This document shows positions 38,788-48,473 of a stretch of 64,000 bases of DNA, piece by piece. The stretch covers positions 1,063,001-1,127,000 of the forward strand of contig NZ_CP077073.1 in the NCBI RefSeq assembly GCF_019139535.1, in the 5' to 3' direction. The translations under genes and the position numbers were made by a program. This stretch comes from Pseudomonas muyukensis. Lineage in GTDB: Bacteria > Pseudomonadota > Gammaproteobacteria > Pseudomonadales > Pseudomonadaceae. Within the stretch, counting starts at the first letter, position 1, and each line of letters starts with the position of its first letter. The notes beneath the pieces are model-generated. The model was given only the letters and a program-made list of their open reading frames with translations. It searched no databases and was not told the DNA's origin.

Positions 38788-40452
38788 TCAGCGGGCCAGT
38801 ACGTAGGTGCCTGGCGCGGGGCCCAGCGGTGGATAGGTGGCGTTGCCCAACTCGGGGCGTGGCGCCTTGAGCGTGCCGGAGCGCTGGCTGATCCACTCCA
38901 GCCACAGCGGCCACCAGCTGCCGTCGCGGCGCTCGGCGTCGTGGAACCAGGCGCGCGGGTCGCTGGAGAGCTTGGGGTTGTGCAGGTAGTAGGCCTTGGG
39001 GTTGCCGGGCGGGTTGATGATGCTCTGGATATGCCCGCTGTTGGCCAGGATGAAGCGGCGCTCGCCGCCCAGCAGCAGGGCCGAGCGGTATACCGCGTCC
39101 CACGGGGTGATATGGTCGTTGCTGCCGGCCACGGTGAAGCTGTCCAGGGCGACCTGCTTGAGGTCGATCGGCGTGCCGCACACCTCGAGCCCGGCTGGGA
39201 AAGTCAGCGGGTTGAGCTTGAAGAAGTCCAGCAGGTCGCCGTGCAAGGCCGCCGGCAGGCGGGTGTTGTCGGCGTTCCAGTAGAGGATGTCGAAGGCCGG
39301 TGGGGTCTTGCCCATCAGGTAGTTGTTGACCCAGTAGTTCCAGATCAGGTCGTTGGGCCGCATCCAGGCAAAGATCCGTGCCACCTCGCCGCCGTCCAGC
39401 ACGCCGCGCTGGTAGGAGCGGCGCTTGGCCGCCTCGATGGTCTGCTCGTCGGCGAACAGGCTGGCGGGGCTGTCGAACTGGCTGTCGAGCAAGCTCACCA
39501 GGTAGGTGGCGCTGCGCACCTTGCGCAGTTGCTTCTTCGCCTGCAAGTGGCCTTGCAGCGCGGCCATGGTCAAGCCACCCGCACAGGCGCCCATCAGGTT
39601 GGGGTCGCGACTGGCGCTGATGCTGCGACAGGCGTTGAGCGCCTCTTCCAGGGCCTGTACATAGCTCGACAGCCCCCATTCGCGGTGGCGCGGGTCGGGG
39701 TTGCGCCAGCTGACCATGAACACCTGCAAGCCCTGCTTGAGCATGTACTGGACAAAGCTGTTGGTCGGGCCGAGGTCGAAGATGTAGAACTTGTTGATCT
39801 GTGGCGGCACCACCAGCAGCGGGCGGGCGTATTGCTTCTCGCTCATGGGCTTGTACTGGATCAGCTCCAGCAACTCGTTGCGAAACACCACCGCGCCGGG
39901 GCTGGCGGCCAGGTTGCCGCCAACCTCGAAGGCGCGCTCGTCCACCTGGCGCGGCAGGCCGTCGTTGTGGCGCAAGTCGTCGAGCAGATGGCTGGCGCCG
40001 CGCAGCAGGCTCTGCCCGCCGCTGTTGAACAGCTCCTTGATCGCCAGCGGGTTGAGCAGCGAGTTGCTGGGCGACACGGCATCGCTGAGCAGGTTGAACA
40101 GAAACTGCGCGCGGGCGCGGTCGTCGTCGCCCAGGCTGCTTTCCTCGATCCACTGGCGGGTCTGCCGCTGCCAGGCCAGGTAGGCTTGCAGGCCACGGCG
40201 GTAGAGCGGGTTGTGGTGCCAGGTCGGGTCGCTGAAGCGGCTGTCCCGCGGATGCGGCTGCAGCGAGGAGTCGCCAATCAGCACCCGGCCCAACTGGCCG
40301 CCCAGGCTCAGCAGGTGATGCGCGGTGTGCAGCGGGTTGCGCAGGCTGATCCGGCCGACCTGGCGCAGGGTCGAGATCAGGTCACGACCGCGCAGGCCGG
40401 TGATGGCGTTCTGCACGTTCATGCTGGTGGCGGGCACCGGTTTGTCTTTCAT
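38788..40452 (-). CDS. phaC2: class II PHA synthase PhaC2
   Basis: This is a 554-residue polymerase that joins (R)-3-hydroxyacyl-CoA of medium chain length on the granule surface. The lipase-like box is GACAGG with catalytic Cys290; a downstream His lies in NSGHIQSIINPPGNPKA and the Asp region in AGSNDHITPWDAVY. The start was set at ATG 40450-40452 (MKDKPVPATSMNVQN), matching the length of about 555-560 residues in P. putida. It is a paralogue of phaC1 and lies downstream of phaZ. Confidence 0.95.
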   Translation of the reverse strand: MKDKPVPATSMNVQNAITGLRGRDLISTLRQVGRISLRNPLHTAHHLLSLGGQLGRVLIGDSSLQPHPRDSRFSDPTWHHNPLYRRGLQAYLAWQRQTRQWIEESSLGDDDRARAQFLFNLLSDAVSPSNSLLNPLAIKELFNSGGQSLLRGASHLLDDLRHNDGLPRQVDERAFEVGGNLAASPGAVVFRNELLELIQYKPMSEKQYARPLLVVPPQINKFYIFDLGPTNSFVQYMLKQGLQVFMVSWRNPDPRHREWGLSSYVQALEEALNACRSISASRDPNLMGACAGGLTMAALQGHLQAKKQLRKVRSATYLVSLLDSQFDSPASLFADEQTIEAAKRRSYQRGVLDGGEVARIFAWMRPNDLIWNYWVNNYLMGKTPPAFDILYWNADNTRLPAALHGDLLDFFKLNPLTFPAGLEVCGTPIDLKQVALDSFTVAGSNDHITPWDAVYRSALLLGGERRFILANSGHIQSIINPPGNPKAYYLHNPKLSSDPRAWFHDAERRDGSWWPLWLEWISQRSGTLKAPRPELGNATYPPLGPAPGTYVLAR

Positions 40453-40515
40453 GCCAACACTCCATCGTTTAGCAATCGGGCCGATCACGGGGCAAGCCGG
40501 CCCCACGCCAGCGCC

Positions 40516-41367
40516 TCAGGTGCCCGCAGCGGGCCTTGGGTGCATGACCGCGCGTTGGCGCTCCTGCTGGAGGAACTTCATGATGATCGGGGCGACGGCC
40601 TCGGCCCGGGTGATCAGGAACAGGTGGCCGTCGTCGATTATGTGTAGCTGGGCATTGGGAATTCGCCAGGCCAGCAGGCGCATGTTGATCAGCGGGATCA
40701 GCGGATCGTCGTCGCCGGCCAGCACCAGGGTCGGCTGGTGGATCTTGTGCAGCCAATGGATGCTGGTCCAGCCCAGGCCGGCGAACAGTTGCCAGTAGTA
40801 GCCCAGCTTGCCGCCGGAGCGCACCTTCGAGGCATGGTGCATGGCCAGGTCAGGGTCGCGGCGAAAGCCACCGCCGTAGATCAGCGGGGCGATGCGGATC
40901 ACGTGGGACGGCTGGATATAGCGCCGAGGGCTGGCCATCATCCACAGCACCTTGGGTTTGCCCGGCACCATCACCGCGCCGGCGGCGGTGGCGGCCAGCA
41001 CCAGCTTCTTGCAGCGCTCGGGGTAGTCGTGGGCGAACTGCTGGGCCAGGGCGCCGCCCCAGGACACACCGATGACATTGACCTGGCCGTAGTCCAGGTA
41101 GTCGAGCATGCGCGCGGTCAGCTTGGCCAGGCCAGCAAAGCGGTAGGGGTGGCGCGGCGTGGACGAGCCGCCGACCCCGGGCACGTCGAAGGCGATGACC
41201 TCCAGGTCCGGGTCCAGGGCCTCAATGAACGGGAACACCAGTTCGAGGTTGGCGCCGATGCCGTTGAAGATCAGCAGCGGCGTCAGGTGTGGCTTGCCCG
41301 GGCGGACCGCAGTGCGGATGGACTGCTGGTCCAGCTCGACGGTCCTGAAAATGTACGGTTCCGGCAT
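40516..41367 (-). CDS. phaZ: intracellular PHA depolymerase PhaZ
   Basis: This is a 283-residue alpha/beta-hydrolase that breaks stored medium-chain PHA into 3-hydroxyacids. Ser102 in IGVSWGGALAQQFA is the nucleophile and matches Ser102 known from P. putida PhaZ; the acid and His are in LAGDDDPLIPL and IIDDGHLFLITR. It lies between the two synthases, as in all medium-chain PHA clusters. Both flanking gaps are about 62 bases. Confidence 0.96.
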   Translation of the reverse strand: MPEPYIFRTVELDQQSIRTAVRPGKPHLTPLLIFNGIGANLELVFPFIEALDPDLEVIAFDVPGVGGSSTPRHPYRFAGLAKLTARMLDYLDYGQVNVIGVSWGGALAQQFAHDYPERCKKLVLAATAAGAVMVPGKPKVLWMMASPRRYIQPSHVIRIAPLIYGGGFRRDPDLAMHHASKVRSGGKLGYYWQLFAGLGWTSIHWLHKIHQPTLVLAGDDDPLIPLINMRLLAWRIPNAQLHIIDDGHLFLITRAEAVAPIIMKFLQQERQRAVMHPRPAAGT

Positions 41368-41429
41368 GCGCGTGACTCTGGGGTGAAAGTAGCGCCGCGC
41401 GGGGCCGGTAGGCTGCGCGGCGGTTCAGC

Positions 41430-43109
41430 TCAACGTTCGTGGACGTAGGTGCCGGGTGCGGCTTCGCCTGCGCCATAGGCGCGATTGCCCAGCCGTACCG
41501 GCGCCTTCTTCAGCTCGCCAGCGCGCTCGCCCAGCCAGGCTTGCCAGTGCAGCCACCAGGAATCGGCGTGCTTGACCGCGTTCTCCTGCCAGGCCAGCGG
41601 GTCGTCGGGGCGGTCCTCGCCGGTCATGAAGCGCGCCTTGGGGTTGCCAGGTGGGTTGAGGATGCTCTGGATGTGCCCGCTGTTGGACAGCACGAACTCG
41701 ATCTTGCCGCCGAACAGGTGCGCCGAGCGGTAGCACGACTGCCACGGGGTGATGTGGTCGGCCGTGCCGGCGACGCTGTAGATATCGCAGTCGACCTGTT
41801 TCAGGTCGATGGCGGTGCCGCATACCTCCAGGGCCTGCGAGCGGGTCAGCGGGTTGTTCTTGAACATCTCGATCAGGTCGCCATGGAAGGCGGCCGGCAG
41901 GCGGGTGGTGTCGTTGTTCCAGAACAGGATGTCGAACACCGGCGGCTCGTTGCCCAGCAGGTAGTTGTTGACCCAGTAGTTCCAGATCAGGTCGTTGGGG
42001 CGCATCCAGGCGAACACCTTGGCCATGTCGCTGCCTTCGAGCACCCCGGCCTGGTAGGAGTGGCGCTTGGCCGCCTCGAGGGTCTGCTCGTCGACGAACA
42101 GCGCCACCTGGGTGTCGACCGTGGTGTCGAGCACGCTGACCAGCAGGGTCAGGGCGTTGACCTTTTTCTCGCCCAGCGCGGCGTAATGGCCCACCAGCGC
42201 GGTGCAGGTGATGCCGCCGGAGCAGGCGCCGAGCATGTTCAGGTCCTTGCTGCCGGTGATCGCCAGCACCGCGTCGACCGCTTCCTTGAGGGCATCGATG
42301 TAGGTGGACAGGCCCCACTCGCGCTGGGCCTTGGTCGGGTTGCGCCAGCTGATGATGAAGGTCTGTTGCTGCGAACGCAGGCAGAAGCGTGCCAGGCTCT
42401 TCTCCGGGCTCAGGTCGAAGACGTAGAACTTGTTGATCTGCGGCGGCACCACCAGCAGCGGGCGGCTGTGCACCTGCTCGGTGATGGGCTTGTACTGGAT
42501 CAGTTCCAGCACATCGTTGCGGTACACCACCGAGCCTTCACTGGTGCCCAGGTTCTTGCCCACTTCGAAGGCTTCCATGTTGACCTGGCTGGGCATGCCG
42601 CCATTGTTGACCATGTCCTTGGCCAGGTGGGACAGGCCATCGAGCAGGCTCTTGCCGCCGGTTTCGAAGAAGCGCTTGATCGCCGCGGGGTTGGACAGGG
42701 TGTTGGTGGGCGCCATGGCCTCGGTCAGCAGGTTGATGACGAACTGGCCGCGGCTGATGTCCTGCGCCGACAGGTCGCTGCTGCCGATCCAGTCGTTGAG
42801 CTCCTTGCGCCAGGCCAGGTAGGTCTGCAGGTAGCGGCGATACAGGGGGTTCTGGCTCCAGGCCGGGTCGCTGAAGCGACGGTCGTCGCCCTCCGGTTGC
42901 AGGGCCGACTTGCCCAGCAGCACGTTTTTCAGTTCCAGGCCGAAATGCGCCACGTGGCGGGCGCTGTGCAACGGCTGGCGAACGGCCTGGCGCAGCACCG
43001 TGCGCGCCGAGGTCAGCAGGTCCTTGCGGCGAATGCCGATGACCGGATTGAGCCCCAGGGTGTTTTCCGAGGCCTGCCGCTGCAACTCATCGTTGTTCTT
43101 GTTACTCAT
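41430..43109 (-). CDS. phaC1: class II PHA synthase PhaC1
   Basis: This is a 559-residue PHA polymerase, the first gene of the cluster. The box GACSGG holds Cys296, the known catalytic residue of Pseudomonas PhaC1; the Asp and His regions are AGTADHITPWQ and NSGHIQSILNPPGNPKA. A ribosome site (ACGGAG on the minus strand) lies at 43118-43123. The upstream region carries a candidate PhaD operator at 43411-43428 and an inverted repeat in the leader at 43137-43164. Confidence 0.96.
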   Translation of the reverse strand: MSNKNNDELQRQASENTLGLNPVIGIRRKDLLTSARTVLRQAVRQPLHSARHVAHFGLELKNVLLGKSALQPEGDDRRFSDPAWSQNPLYRRYLQTYLAWRKELNDWIGSSDLSAQDISRGQFVINLLTEAMAPTNTLSNPAAIKRFFETGGKSLLDGLSHLAKDMVNNGGMPSQVNMEAFEVGKNLGTSEGSVVYRNDVLELIQYKPITEQVHSRPLLVVPPQINKFYVFDLSPEKSLARFCLRSQQQTFIISWRNPTKAQREWGLSTYIDALKEAVDAVLAITGSKDLNMLGACSGGITCTALVGHYAALGEKKVNALTLLVSVLDTTVDTQVALFVDEQTLEAAKRHSYQAGVLEGSDMAKVFAWMRPNDLIWNYWVNNYLLGNEPPVFDILFWNNDTTRLPAAFHGDLIEMFKNNPLTRSQALEVCGTAIDLKQVDCDIYSVAGTADHITPWQSCYRSAHLFGGKIEFVLSNSGHIQSILNPPGNPKARFMTGEDRPDDPLAWQENAVKHADSWWLHWQAWLGERAGELKKAPVRLGNRAYGAGEAAPGTYVHER

Positions 43110-43445
43110 CTACGACGCTCCGTTGTCCTGAGACGAGTACCGGCGTGCTGTGACAGCCCGGTACTGCTACTCGGGTGACCAGTGATAAGGAACAGCGGTG
43201 CTGCGACCGGATGCGTGGCGCTGATGAGCTGCGGGGGTTGGTGCGTATGAAGACAACCTGCTTTCGCTCGCGACCTGTACATACCGGCCTGGCCCTGCCT
43301 GCGTGGAACACAATGCAGGGAACTTGCCAGCCCCATTGGTTACCCGACTTTCGTGTAATGCGCAAGACAGCCAGTCATTGGCTGCCATTGAGGCATTCAA
43401 GCAGATGAGATTAGAAAATGCGCTCTAAAGCCTGGCGGCCTTGCG
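43110..43445. promoter_or_regulatory. phaC1 upstream region
   Basis: This 336-base stretch has no convincing gene. It holds the phaC1 ribosome site, an inverted repeat GTACCGG (43137-43143) / CCGGTAC (43158-43164) in the presumed leader, and the palindrome at 43411-43428. Base composition is more AT-rich than the surroundings near 43370-43430, as expected for a promoter. I could not fix a single confident -35/-10 pair by eye. Confidence 0.6.
43411..43428. promoter_or_regulatory. candidate PhaD operator upstream of phaC1
   Basis: TTAGA-N8-TCTAA (TTAGAAAATGCGCTCTAA) has perfect 5-bp arms. It shares its layout and several central bases (ATGC, C) with the site upstream of phaI at 27211-27228. 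It lies about 300 bp from the phaC1 start and 18 bp from the stop of the DUF971 gene. Confidence 0.6.
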
Positions 43446-43823
43446 CTAGAGCATGAGTTTAACCACGGATTCGGATGGGTCGCGGGATTTGCCGGCCTTG
43501 TGCAGTTCATCAAGGTATTCGGCCCACAGCTGTTCCTGGCGCAGGCACAGTTGCTCGAGGTACTCCCAGGTGAACAATCCTGAGTCATGGCCGTCGTCGA
43601 AGGTCAGTTTCAGTGCGTACTGACCGGCCGGCTCCAGGCCGCTCAGGCCGACGTTGATCTTGCCGAACTGCAGGATCGGGTTGCCGTGGCCCTGGACCTC
43701 GGCGGACGGGGAGTGCACGCGCAGGAATTCGGCGGGCAGGTGGTAGACCTCGCCGGGGGCGTAGCTGAGGGTGAGGGTCTTGGAGGCTTTGTGCAGGTTG
43801 ATGGCGGTGGGCAGGCGGGCCAT
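43446..43823 (-). CDS. DUF971 domain protein
   Basis: This is a 125-residue protein with a DUF971 / gamma-butyrobetaine hydroxylase-like N-terminal domain. Recognisable parts are LTLSYAPGEVYHLPAEFLRV, YALKLTFDDGHDSGLFTWEY and LEQLCLRQEQLW. In other proteins this domain lies before an oxygenase; alone it is sometimes linked to iron-sulfur or apbC-like functions, but nothing here decides that. The start is ATG 43821-43823 (MARLPTAINLHKASK). It lies between hslVU and phaC1, as in other pseudomonads, and is read in their direction. Confidence 0.85.
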   Translation of the reverse strand: MARLPTAINLHKASKTLTLSYAPGEVYHLPAEFLRVHSPSAEVQGHGNPILQFGKINVGLSGLEPAGQYALKLTFDDGHDSGLFTWEYLEQLCLRQEQLWAEYLDELHKAGKSRDPSESVVKLML

Positions 43824-43882
43824 GGGCGAATCTCTCTTTGGCTTCAAGCTGCAAGCTTCGAGTGATTCCAGGCATTGTGCAA

Positions 43883-43974
43883 GGGGGCTGCTGTGCAGCC
43901 CTTTCGCGACACAAGGCCGCTCCTACAGGGAAGCGCGCTCCTCTGTATCGCGAAAGGGCCGCAAAGCGGCCCCC
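43883..43974. repeat. REP pair with one shortened arm, GTCGCGAAAGG type
   Basis: The left arm (43883-43929) is complete, with CTTTCGCGACACAAGGCCGC. The right arm (43941-43974) goes straight from CTCTGTA to TCGCGAAAGGGCCGC and lacks about 15 bases of the usual GGAGCGGCCTTGTG part. It lies between hslU and the DUF971 gene. Confidence 0.75.
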
Positions 43975-43981
43975 GGCGGTC

Positions 43982-45325
43982 TTACAGGATGTAACGCGAC
44001 AGGTCTTCGTTTTGCGCCAGCTCGCCCAGGTGGCTGTTCACGTAGGCCGCGTCGATGTTGATCGGCGTTTCTTCGTGGGCGCTGGCCAGGTCGCCGGCGC
44101 TGAACGACACCTCTTCGAGCAGGCGCTCGAGCAGGGTGTGCAGGCGACGGGCACCGATGTTCTCGGTTTTCTCGTTGACCTGATAGGCGATCTCGGCCAG
44201 GCGCTTGAGGCCCTCGTCGGCGAACTCGATGTGCAGGCCTTCGGTCTTGAGCAGCTCGCGGTACTGTTCGGTCAGCGAGGCGTGCGGCTCCTTGAGGATG
44301 CGCTCGAAGTCTTCCGGGGTCAGGGCCTTGAGCTCGACACGGATCGGCAGGCGGCCTTGCAGCTCGGGCACCAGGTCGCTCGGCTTGCTCAGGTGGAACG
44401 CGCCGGAGGCGATGAACAGGATATGGTCGGTCTTGACCATGCCCAGCTTGGTATTGACGGTGCAGCCTTCGATCAGCGGCAGCAGGTCGCGCTGTACGCC
44501 TTCACGGGAGACATCGGCGCCGCCGACGTTGCCGCGCTTGGCCACCTTGTCGATCTCGTCGATGAACACGATGCCGTGCTGCTCGACCGCTTCCAGGGCC
44601 TTGGCCTTGAGGTCTTCGTCGTTGACCAGGCGGCTGGCTTCTTCGTCGCGGACCATCTTCAGGGCATCCTTGACCTTCAGCTTGCGCGCCTTGCGCTTGC
44701 CCTTGCCCATGTTGGCGAACAGGCTCTGCAGCTGGTTGGTCATCTCTTCCATGCCGGGCGGCGCGGCGATCTCGACGCCCACGGCATCGGCGACTTCGAT
44801 CTCGATTTCCTTGTCGTCCAGCTGGCCTTCGCGCAGGCGCTTGCGGAACAGCTGGCGGGTGTTGGAGTCGCTGCTCGACTGCTGGGCTTCCTCGCTGAAG
44901 CTGCTGACCCGCGCCTGCGGCAGCAGGGCATCGAGGATGCGGTCTTCGGCGGCGTCCTCGGCGCGATGGCGCACGCGCACGATCTCCTGCTCGCGCAGCA
45001 TCTTCAGCGCGGCGTCGGCCAGGTCGCGGATGATCGATTCGACATCACGGCCGACATAGCCGACTTCGGTGAACTTGGTCGCTTCGACCTTGATGAACGG
45101 TGCGTTGGCCAGCTTGGCCAGGCGCCGGGCGATTTCGGTCTTGCCGACGCCGGTGGGGCCGATCATCAGGATGTTCTTCGGGGTCACCTCGGCACGCAGC
45201 TCGGCCGGCAGCTGCATGCGCCGCCAGCGGTTGCGCAGGGCGATGGCCACGGCGCGCTTGGCGTCGTCCTGGCCGATGATGTGACGGTTGAGTTCGTGGA
45301 CGATCTCGCGGGGGGTCATGGACAT
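43982..45325 (-). CDS. hslU: ATP-dependent protease ATPase subunit HslU
   Basis: This is a 447-residue AAA+ unfoldase that feeds substrates to the HslV peptidase. The Walker A is [14 protein letters not shown], the pore motif is [10 protein letters not shown], the Walker B is [13 protein letters not shown], and the end is LSRYIL, whose C-terminal tail docks into HslV. The I-domain lies between. The start was set at ATG 45323-45325 ([15 protein letters not shown]) with GAGGA upstream. It follows hslV after a gap of 76 bases that holds a small hairpin. Confidence 0.96.
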   Translation of the reverse strand: MSMTPREIVHELNRHIIGQDDAKRAVAIALRNRWRRMQLPAELRAEVTPKNILMIGPTGVGKTEIARRLAKLANAPFIKVEATKFTEVGYVGRDVESIIRDLADAALKMLREQEIVRVRHRAEDAAEDRILDALLPQARVSSFSEEAQQSSSDSNTRQLFRKRLREGQLDDKEIEIEVADAVGVEIAAPPGMEEMTNQLQSLFANMGKGKRKARKLKVKDALKMVRDEEASRLVNDEDLKAKALEAVEQHGIVFIDEIDKVAKRGNVGGADVSREGVQRDLLPLIEGCTVNTKLGMVKTDHILFIASGAFHLSKPSDLVPELQGRLPIRVELKALTPEDFERILKEPHASLTEQYRELLKTEGLHIEFADEGLKRLAEIAYQVNEKTENIGARRLHTLLERLLEEVSFSAGDLASAHEETPINIDAAYVNSHLGELAQNEDLSRYIL

Positions 45326-45366
45326 GATCAATGTGGTCCTCGAGCAGAGTGATTCAGCGTGGGAAG

Positions 45367-45387
45367 GCCTCACCGCCGGGGTGAGGC
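45367..45387. other. hairpin between hslV and hslU
   Basis: GCCTCACC and GGTGAGGC form 8-bp perfect arms with a 5-base loop, 15 bases after the hslV stop on the minus strand. There is no T-run, so it is more likely a processing or stability element than a terminator. Confidence 0.4.
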
Positions 45388-45401
45388 GCCAGAACAGCTG
45401 A

Positions 45402-45932
45402 TTACTCGGCCAGGTCCTGCTCCTCGATGGTCAGGTTGTGGTTGGTGAACACGCAGATGTCGCCGGCGATGTTCAGGGCGGTCTCGGCGATTTCACGGGC
45501 CGAGAGGTCGGTCTTGTTCAGCAGGGCGCGGGCCGCGGCCTGGGCATAGGCACCACCGGAGCCCATGGCGATCAGGCCATCCTCAGGCTCGACCACGTCG
45601 CCGTTGCCGGTGATGATCAGGGACGCGTCCTTGTTGGCCACCGCCAGCATCGCTTCCAGGCGGCTCAGGGAACGGTCGGTACGCCATTCCTTGGCCAGCT
45701 CGACGGCGGCGCGCACCAGGTGCCCGGAGTGTTTCTGCAGTTGGGCCTCGAAGTGCTCGAACAGGGTGAAGGCGTCGGCGGTGGCTCCGGCGAAACCGGC
45801 GATGACCTGGCCGTTGTACAGGCGCCGGACTTTCTTGGCGTTGCCTTTCATCACGGTGTTGCCGAGGGAAACCTGGCCGTCGCCGCCCATGACGACTTTG
45901 CCGTTACGGCGGACAGAAACGATGGTAGTCAA
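45402..45932 (-). CDS. hslV: ATP-dependent protease peptidase subunit HslV
   Basis: This is a 176-residue threonine peptidase like the proteasome beta subunit. After Met removal, Thr2 of [20 protein letters not shown] is the nucleophile, and Lys and Asp of the active site lie in the same segment. Further blocks are [15 protein letters not shown] and [19 protein letters not shown]. It forms a dodecamer capped by HslU. It is upstream of hslU in one operon, typically heat-shock controlled; I did not identify a sigma-32 promoter. Confidence 0.96.
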   Translation of the reverse strand: MTTIVSVRRNGKVVMGGDGQVSLGNTVMKGNAKKVRRLYNGQVIAGFAGATADAFTLFEHFEAQLQKHSGHLVRAAVELAKEWRTDRSLSRLEAMLAVANKDASLIITGNGDVVEPEDGLIAMGSGGAYAQAAARALLNKTDLSAREIAETALNIAGDICVFTNHNLTIEEQDLAE

Positions 45933-46052
45933 GGGAGAGTCTCCACGCAGCGGGGCGAAAATGCCTGATGGAGAGTCATATGGGGGGAGGGGGGAAGGAT
46001 TTCAACCGGGGGGGATGAATGGTTGCTACCCGTCGAGGCTGGGCATGTTCGT

Positions 46053-46168
46053 TGCAGGAGCGGCCTTGCGTCGCGAAAGGGCCGCAGAGCGGCCCCGGCG
46101 ATTTCCGCATGATGCCGAGATCCGGGGGCCGCTACGCGGCCCTTTCGCGACACAAGGCCGCTTCTACA
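46053..46168. repeat. REP pair, GTCGCGAAAGG type
   Basis: Inverted arms at about 46053-46096 and 46132-46168 contain TGCAGGAGCGGCCTTGCGTC and the complementary CCTTTCGCGACACAAGGCC. It lies between the pyrC' stop and the hslV start. Confidence 0.85.
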
Positions 46169-46188
46169 AGAGCGAGCTGTGAGCTTGC

Positions 46189-47460
46189 TCAGGCCTCGTG
46201 GCAGACGTGCCCATCGACCAAGGTATAACGCACCGCGCCCGGCAGGCAGTGGCCGATGAACGGGCAGTTCTGGCCGCGGGAGAACCACTGCTCGCCGGCC
46301 ACGGTCGAGGCCTTGGCATCGAACAGCACCAGGTCCGCCGCGCCACCGACCTTCAACTCGCCGGCTGGCAGGCGCAGGGCTTGCGCTGGGCCGCTGGCCA
46401 GGCGCGCGAGCAAGGTCGGCAGGTCGAGCAGGCCGTCCTCGACCAAGGTCATGGCCAGCGGCAGCAGCAGCTCGACGCTGCTGATACCGGGCTCGGTGGC
46501 GCCGAACGGCGCCAGCTTGGCGTCGCGCTCGTGGGGCTGGTGGTGGCTGGAGATGGCCTGGATCACCCCCGACTTCACCGCTTCGCGCAGGCCGTCGCGG
46601 TCGGCGGCGGTGCGCAGCGGCGGCTGCACGTGGTACAGGCTTGAGAAGTCGCGCAGGGCCTCATCGGTGAGGATCAGCTGGTACAACGCCACGTCGGCGG
46701 TCACCGGCAGCCCCAGTTGCTGGGCCTGGGCGATCAGCCGGGCACCGCGGGCGCTGGTGATCTGGGTGAAGTGGGCGCGCACGCCGGTCTGCTCGACCAG
46801 CAGCAGGTTGCGGGCCAGGGCCACGGTCTCGGCGGTCTCGGGGATGCCGGGCAGGCCGAGGAAGCTGGCCATCGGGCCTTCGTGGGCCAGGCCGCCCTGG
46901 GCCAGGTCGCGGTCCTGGGAGTGGAACACCACGGTCAGGTCGAAGGTGGCCGCGTACTCCAGCGCACGGGCCAGGGTCCGGTGGTTGGGGATCTCCTTGA
47001 GGCCGTTGCCGAAGGCCACGCAGCCGGTGTCGCGCAGGGCCACCAGTTCGGCCAGTTGCTCGCCGTCCAGGCCCTTGGTCAGGGCGCCGATCGGGTAGAC
47101 CTTGCTGTTGGCCGCTTCGCGGGCGCGGTCGAGGATCAGCTCGGCCACCGCCGAGGTGTCCAGCACCGGCTTGGTCTGCGGCGGGCAGCACAGGCTGGTG
47201 ACGCCGCCGGCGACCGCGGCGCGGGTCTCGCTGGCGATGCTGCCCTTGCGGCTGTAGCCCGGTTCGCGCAGCGACACGCCGAGGTCGACCAGGCCCGGGG
47301 CGGCCACCAGGCCGTCGGCCTGGATCACGCGGCTGGCGCTGAAGCCGGCCGGGGCTGCGCCGATGGCGACAATGCGCCCGCCGTCCAGGTGCAGGTCGGT
47401 GACCTGGTCCAGGCCGCTGGCAGGATCGATGACCCGGGCGCCGATGATGCTGATGGTCAC
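46189..47460 (-). CDS. pyrC': dihydroorotase-like, non-catalytic ATCase partner PyrC'
   Basis: This 423-residue protein has the dihydroorotase fold but has lost the metal site. Where active enzymes have D-x-H-x-H-x-REPG, it reads [16 protein letters not shown], with no histidines. In Pseudomonas this inactive partner forms a dodecamer with PyrB and is needed for aspartate transcarbamoylase assembly. It overlaps pyrB by 4 bases (ATGA), giving the fixed order pyrR-pyrB-pyrC'. A working dihydroorotase must be encoded elsewhere. Confidence 0.94.
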   Translation of the reverse strand: MTISIIGARVIDPASGLDQVTDLHLDGGRIVAIGAAPAGFSASRVIQADGLVAAPGLVDLGVSLREPGYSRKGSIASETRAAVAGGVTSLCCPPQTKPVLDTSAVAELILDRAREAANSKVYPIGALTKGLDGEQLAELVALRDTGCVAFGNGLKEIPNHRTLARALEYAATFDLTVVFHSQDRDLAQGGLAHEGPMASFLGLPGIPETAETVALARNLLLVEQTGVRAHFTQITSARGARLIAQAQQLGLPVTADVALYQLILTDEALRDFSSLYHVQPPLRTAADRDGLREAVKSGVIQAISSHHQPHERDAKLAPFGATEPGISSVELLLPLAMTLVEDGLLDLPTLLARLASGPAQALRLPAGELKVGGAADLVLFDAKASTVAGEQWFSRGQNCPFIGHCLPGAVRYTLVDGHVCHEA

Positions 47461-48461
47461 TGGGCGTTCTCCTGCTCGAATTGACGTTGCGCGTTCTGCC
47501 CGCTCATGGCCATGGACAGCACGGCCATGCGCACGGCGATGCCGTAGGTGACCTGGTTGAGGATCACCGAATGCTTGCCGTCGGCCACCGCCGACTCGAT
47601 CTCGACGCCGCGGTTGATCGGCCCTGGGTGCATGACGATGGCGTCAGGCTTGGCCCCGGCCAGGCGCGCGGTGGTCAGGCCGAACAGGCGGTAGAACTCG
47701 CCCTCGCTGGGCAGCAGGCCGCCGGCCATGCGTTCGCGCTGCAGGCGCAGCATGATCACCACGTCGACGTCCTTCAGGCCTTCGGCGAGGTCGGTGTAGA
47801 CCTTCACGCCGTATTGCTCGATGCCGATCGGAATCAAGGTTTTCGGGCCGATCACGCGAATGTCCGGGCAACCCAGGGCCTTGAGCGCGAGCATGTCGGA
47901 GCGGGCCACGCGCGAGTGCAGGATGTCGCCGACGATGGCTACCGACAGGTTCTCGAAGCTGCCCTTGTGCCGACGAATGGTCAGCATGTCGAGCATGCCC
48001 TGGGTCGGGTGCGCATGGCGGCCATCGCCGCCGTTGATCACCGCGACGTCCGGGCAGACGTGCTCGGCGATGAAGTGCGCGGCACCGGAGTCGGAATGGC
48101 GCACCACGAACATGTCGGCGGCCATGGCCTCGAGGTTGCGCAGGGTGTCGAACAGGGTCTCGCCCTTGCTGGTCGAGGAAGTCGACACGTTCAGGCTGAT
48201 CACGTCGGCCGACAGGCGCTGGGCGGCCAGCTCGAAGGTGGTGCGGGTGCGGGTGGAGTTCTCGAAGAACACGTTGCACACGGTCTTGCCGCGCAGCAAC
48301 GGGACTTTCTTCACGGCCCGGGCACCGACTTCGAGGAACGAGTCGGCGGTGTCGAGGATCTCGGTGAGCAGTTCGCGGGGCAAACCGTCGAGCGAGAGAA
48401 AATGGCGTAGCTGGCCCTGATCATTGAGCTGCAGCGGGCGCTTGGCGTCGAATGGCGTCAT
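47457..48461 (-). CDS. pyrB: aspartate carbamoyltransferase catalytic chain PyrB
   Basis: This is a 334-residue enzyme that joins carbamoyl phosphate and aspartate, the committed step of pyrimidine synthesis. The carbamoyl-phosphate motif is [12 protein letters not shown]; other blocks are [12 protein letters not shown] and [12 protein letters not shown]. An N-terminal extension (about the first 25 residues, [20 protein letters not shown]) is usual in Pseudomonas PyrB, where it takes part in nucleotide regulation. It is coupled to pyrC' by the ATGA overlap. Confidence 0.96.
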   Translation of the reverse strand: MTPFDAKRPLQLNDQGQLRHFLSLDGLPRELLTEILDTADSFLEVGARAVKKVPLLRGKTVCNVFFENSTRTRTTFELAAQRLSADVISLNVSTSSTSKGETLFDTLRNLEAMAADMFVVRHSDSGAAHFIAEHVCPDVAVINGGDGRHAHPTQGMLDMLTIRRHKGSFENLSVAIVGDILHSRVARSDMLALKALGCPDIRVIGPKTLIPIGIEQYGVKVYTDLAEGLKDVDVVIMLRLQRERMAGGLLPSEGEFYRLFGLTTARLAGAKPDAIVMHPGPINRGVEIESAVADGKHSVILNQVTYGIAVRMAVLSMAMSGQNAQRQFEQENAQ

Positions 48462-48473
48462 CGCGGGGGACTC

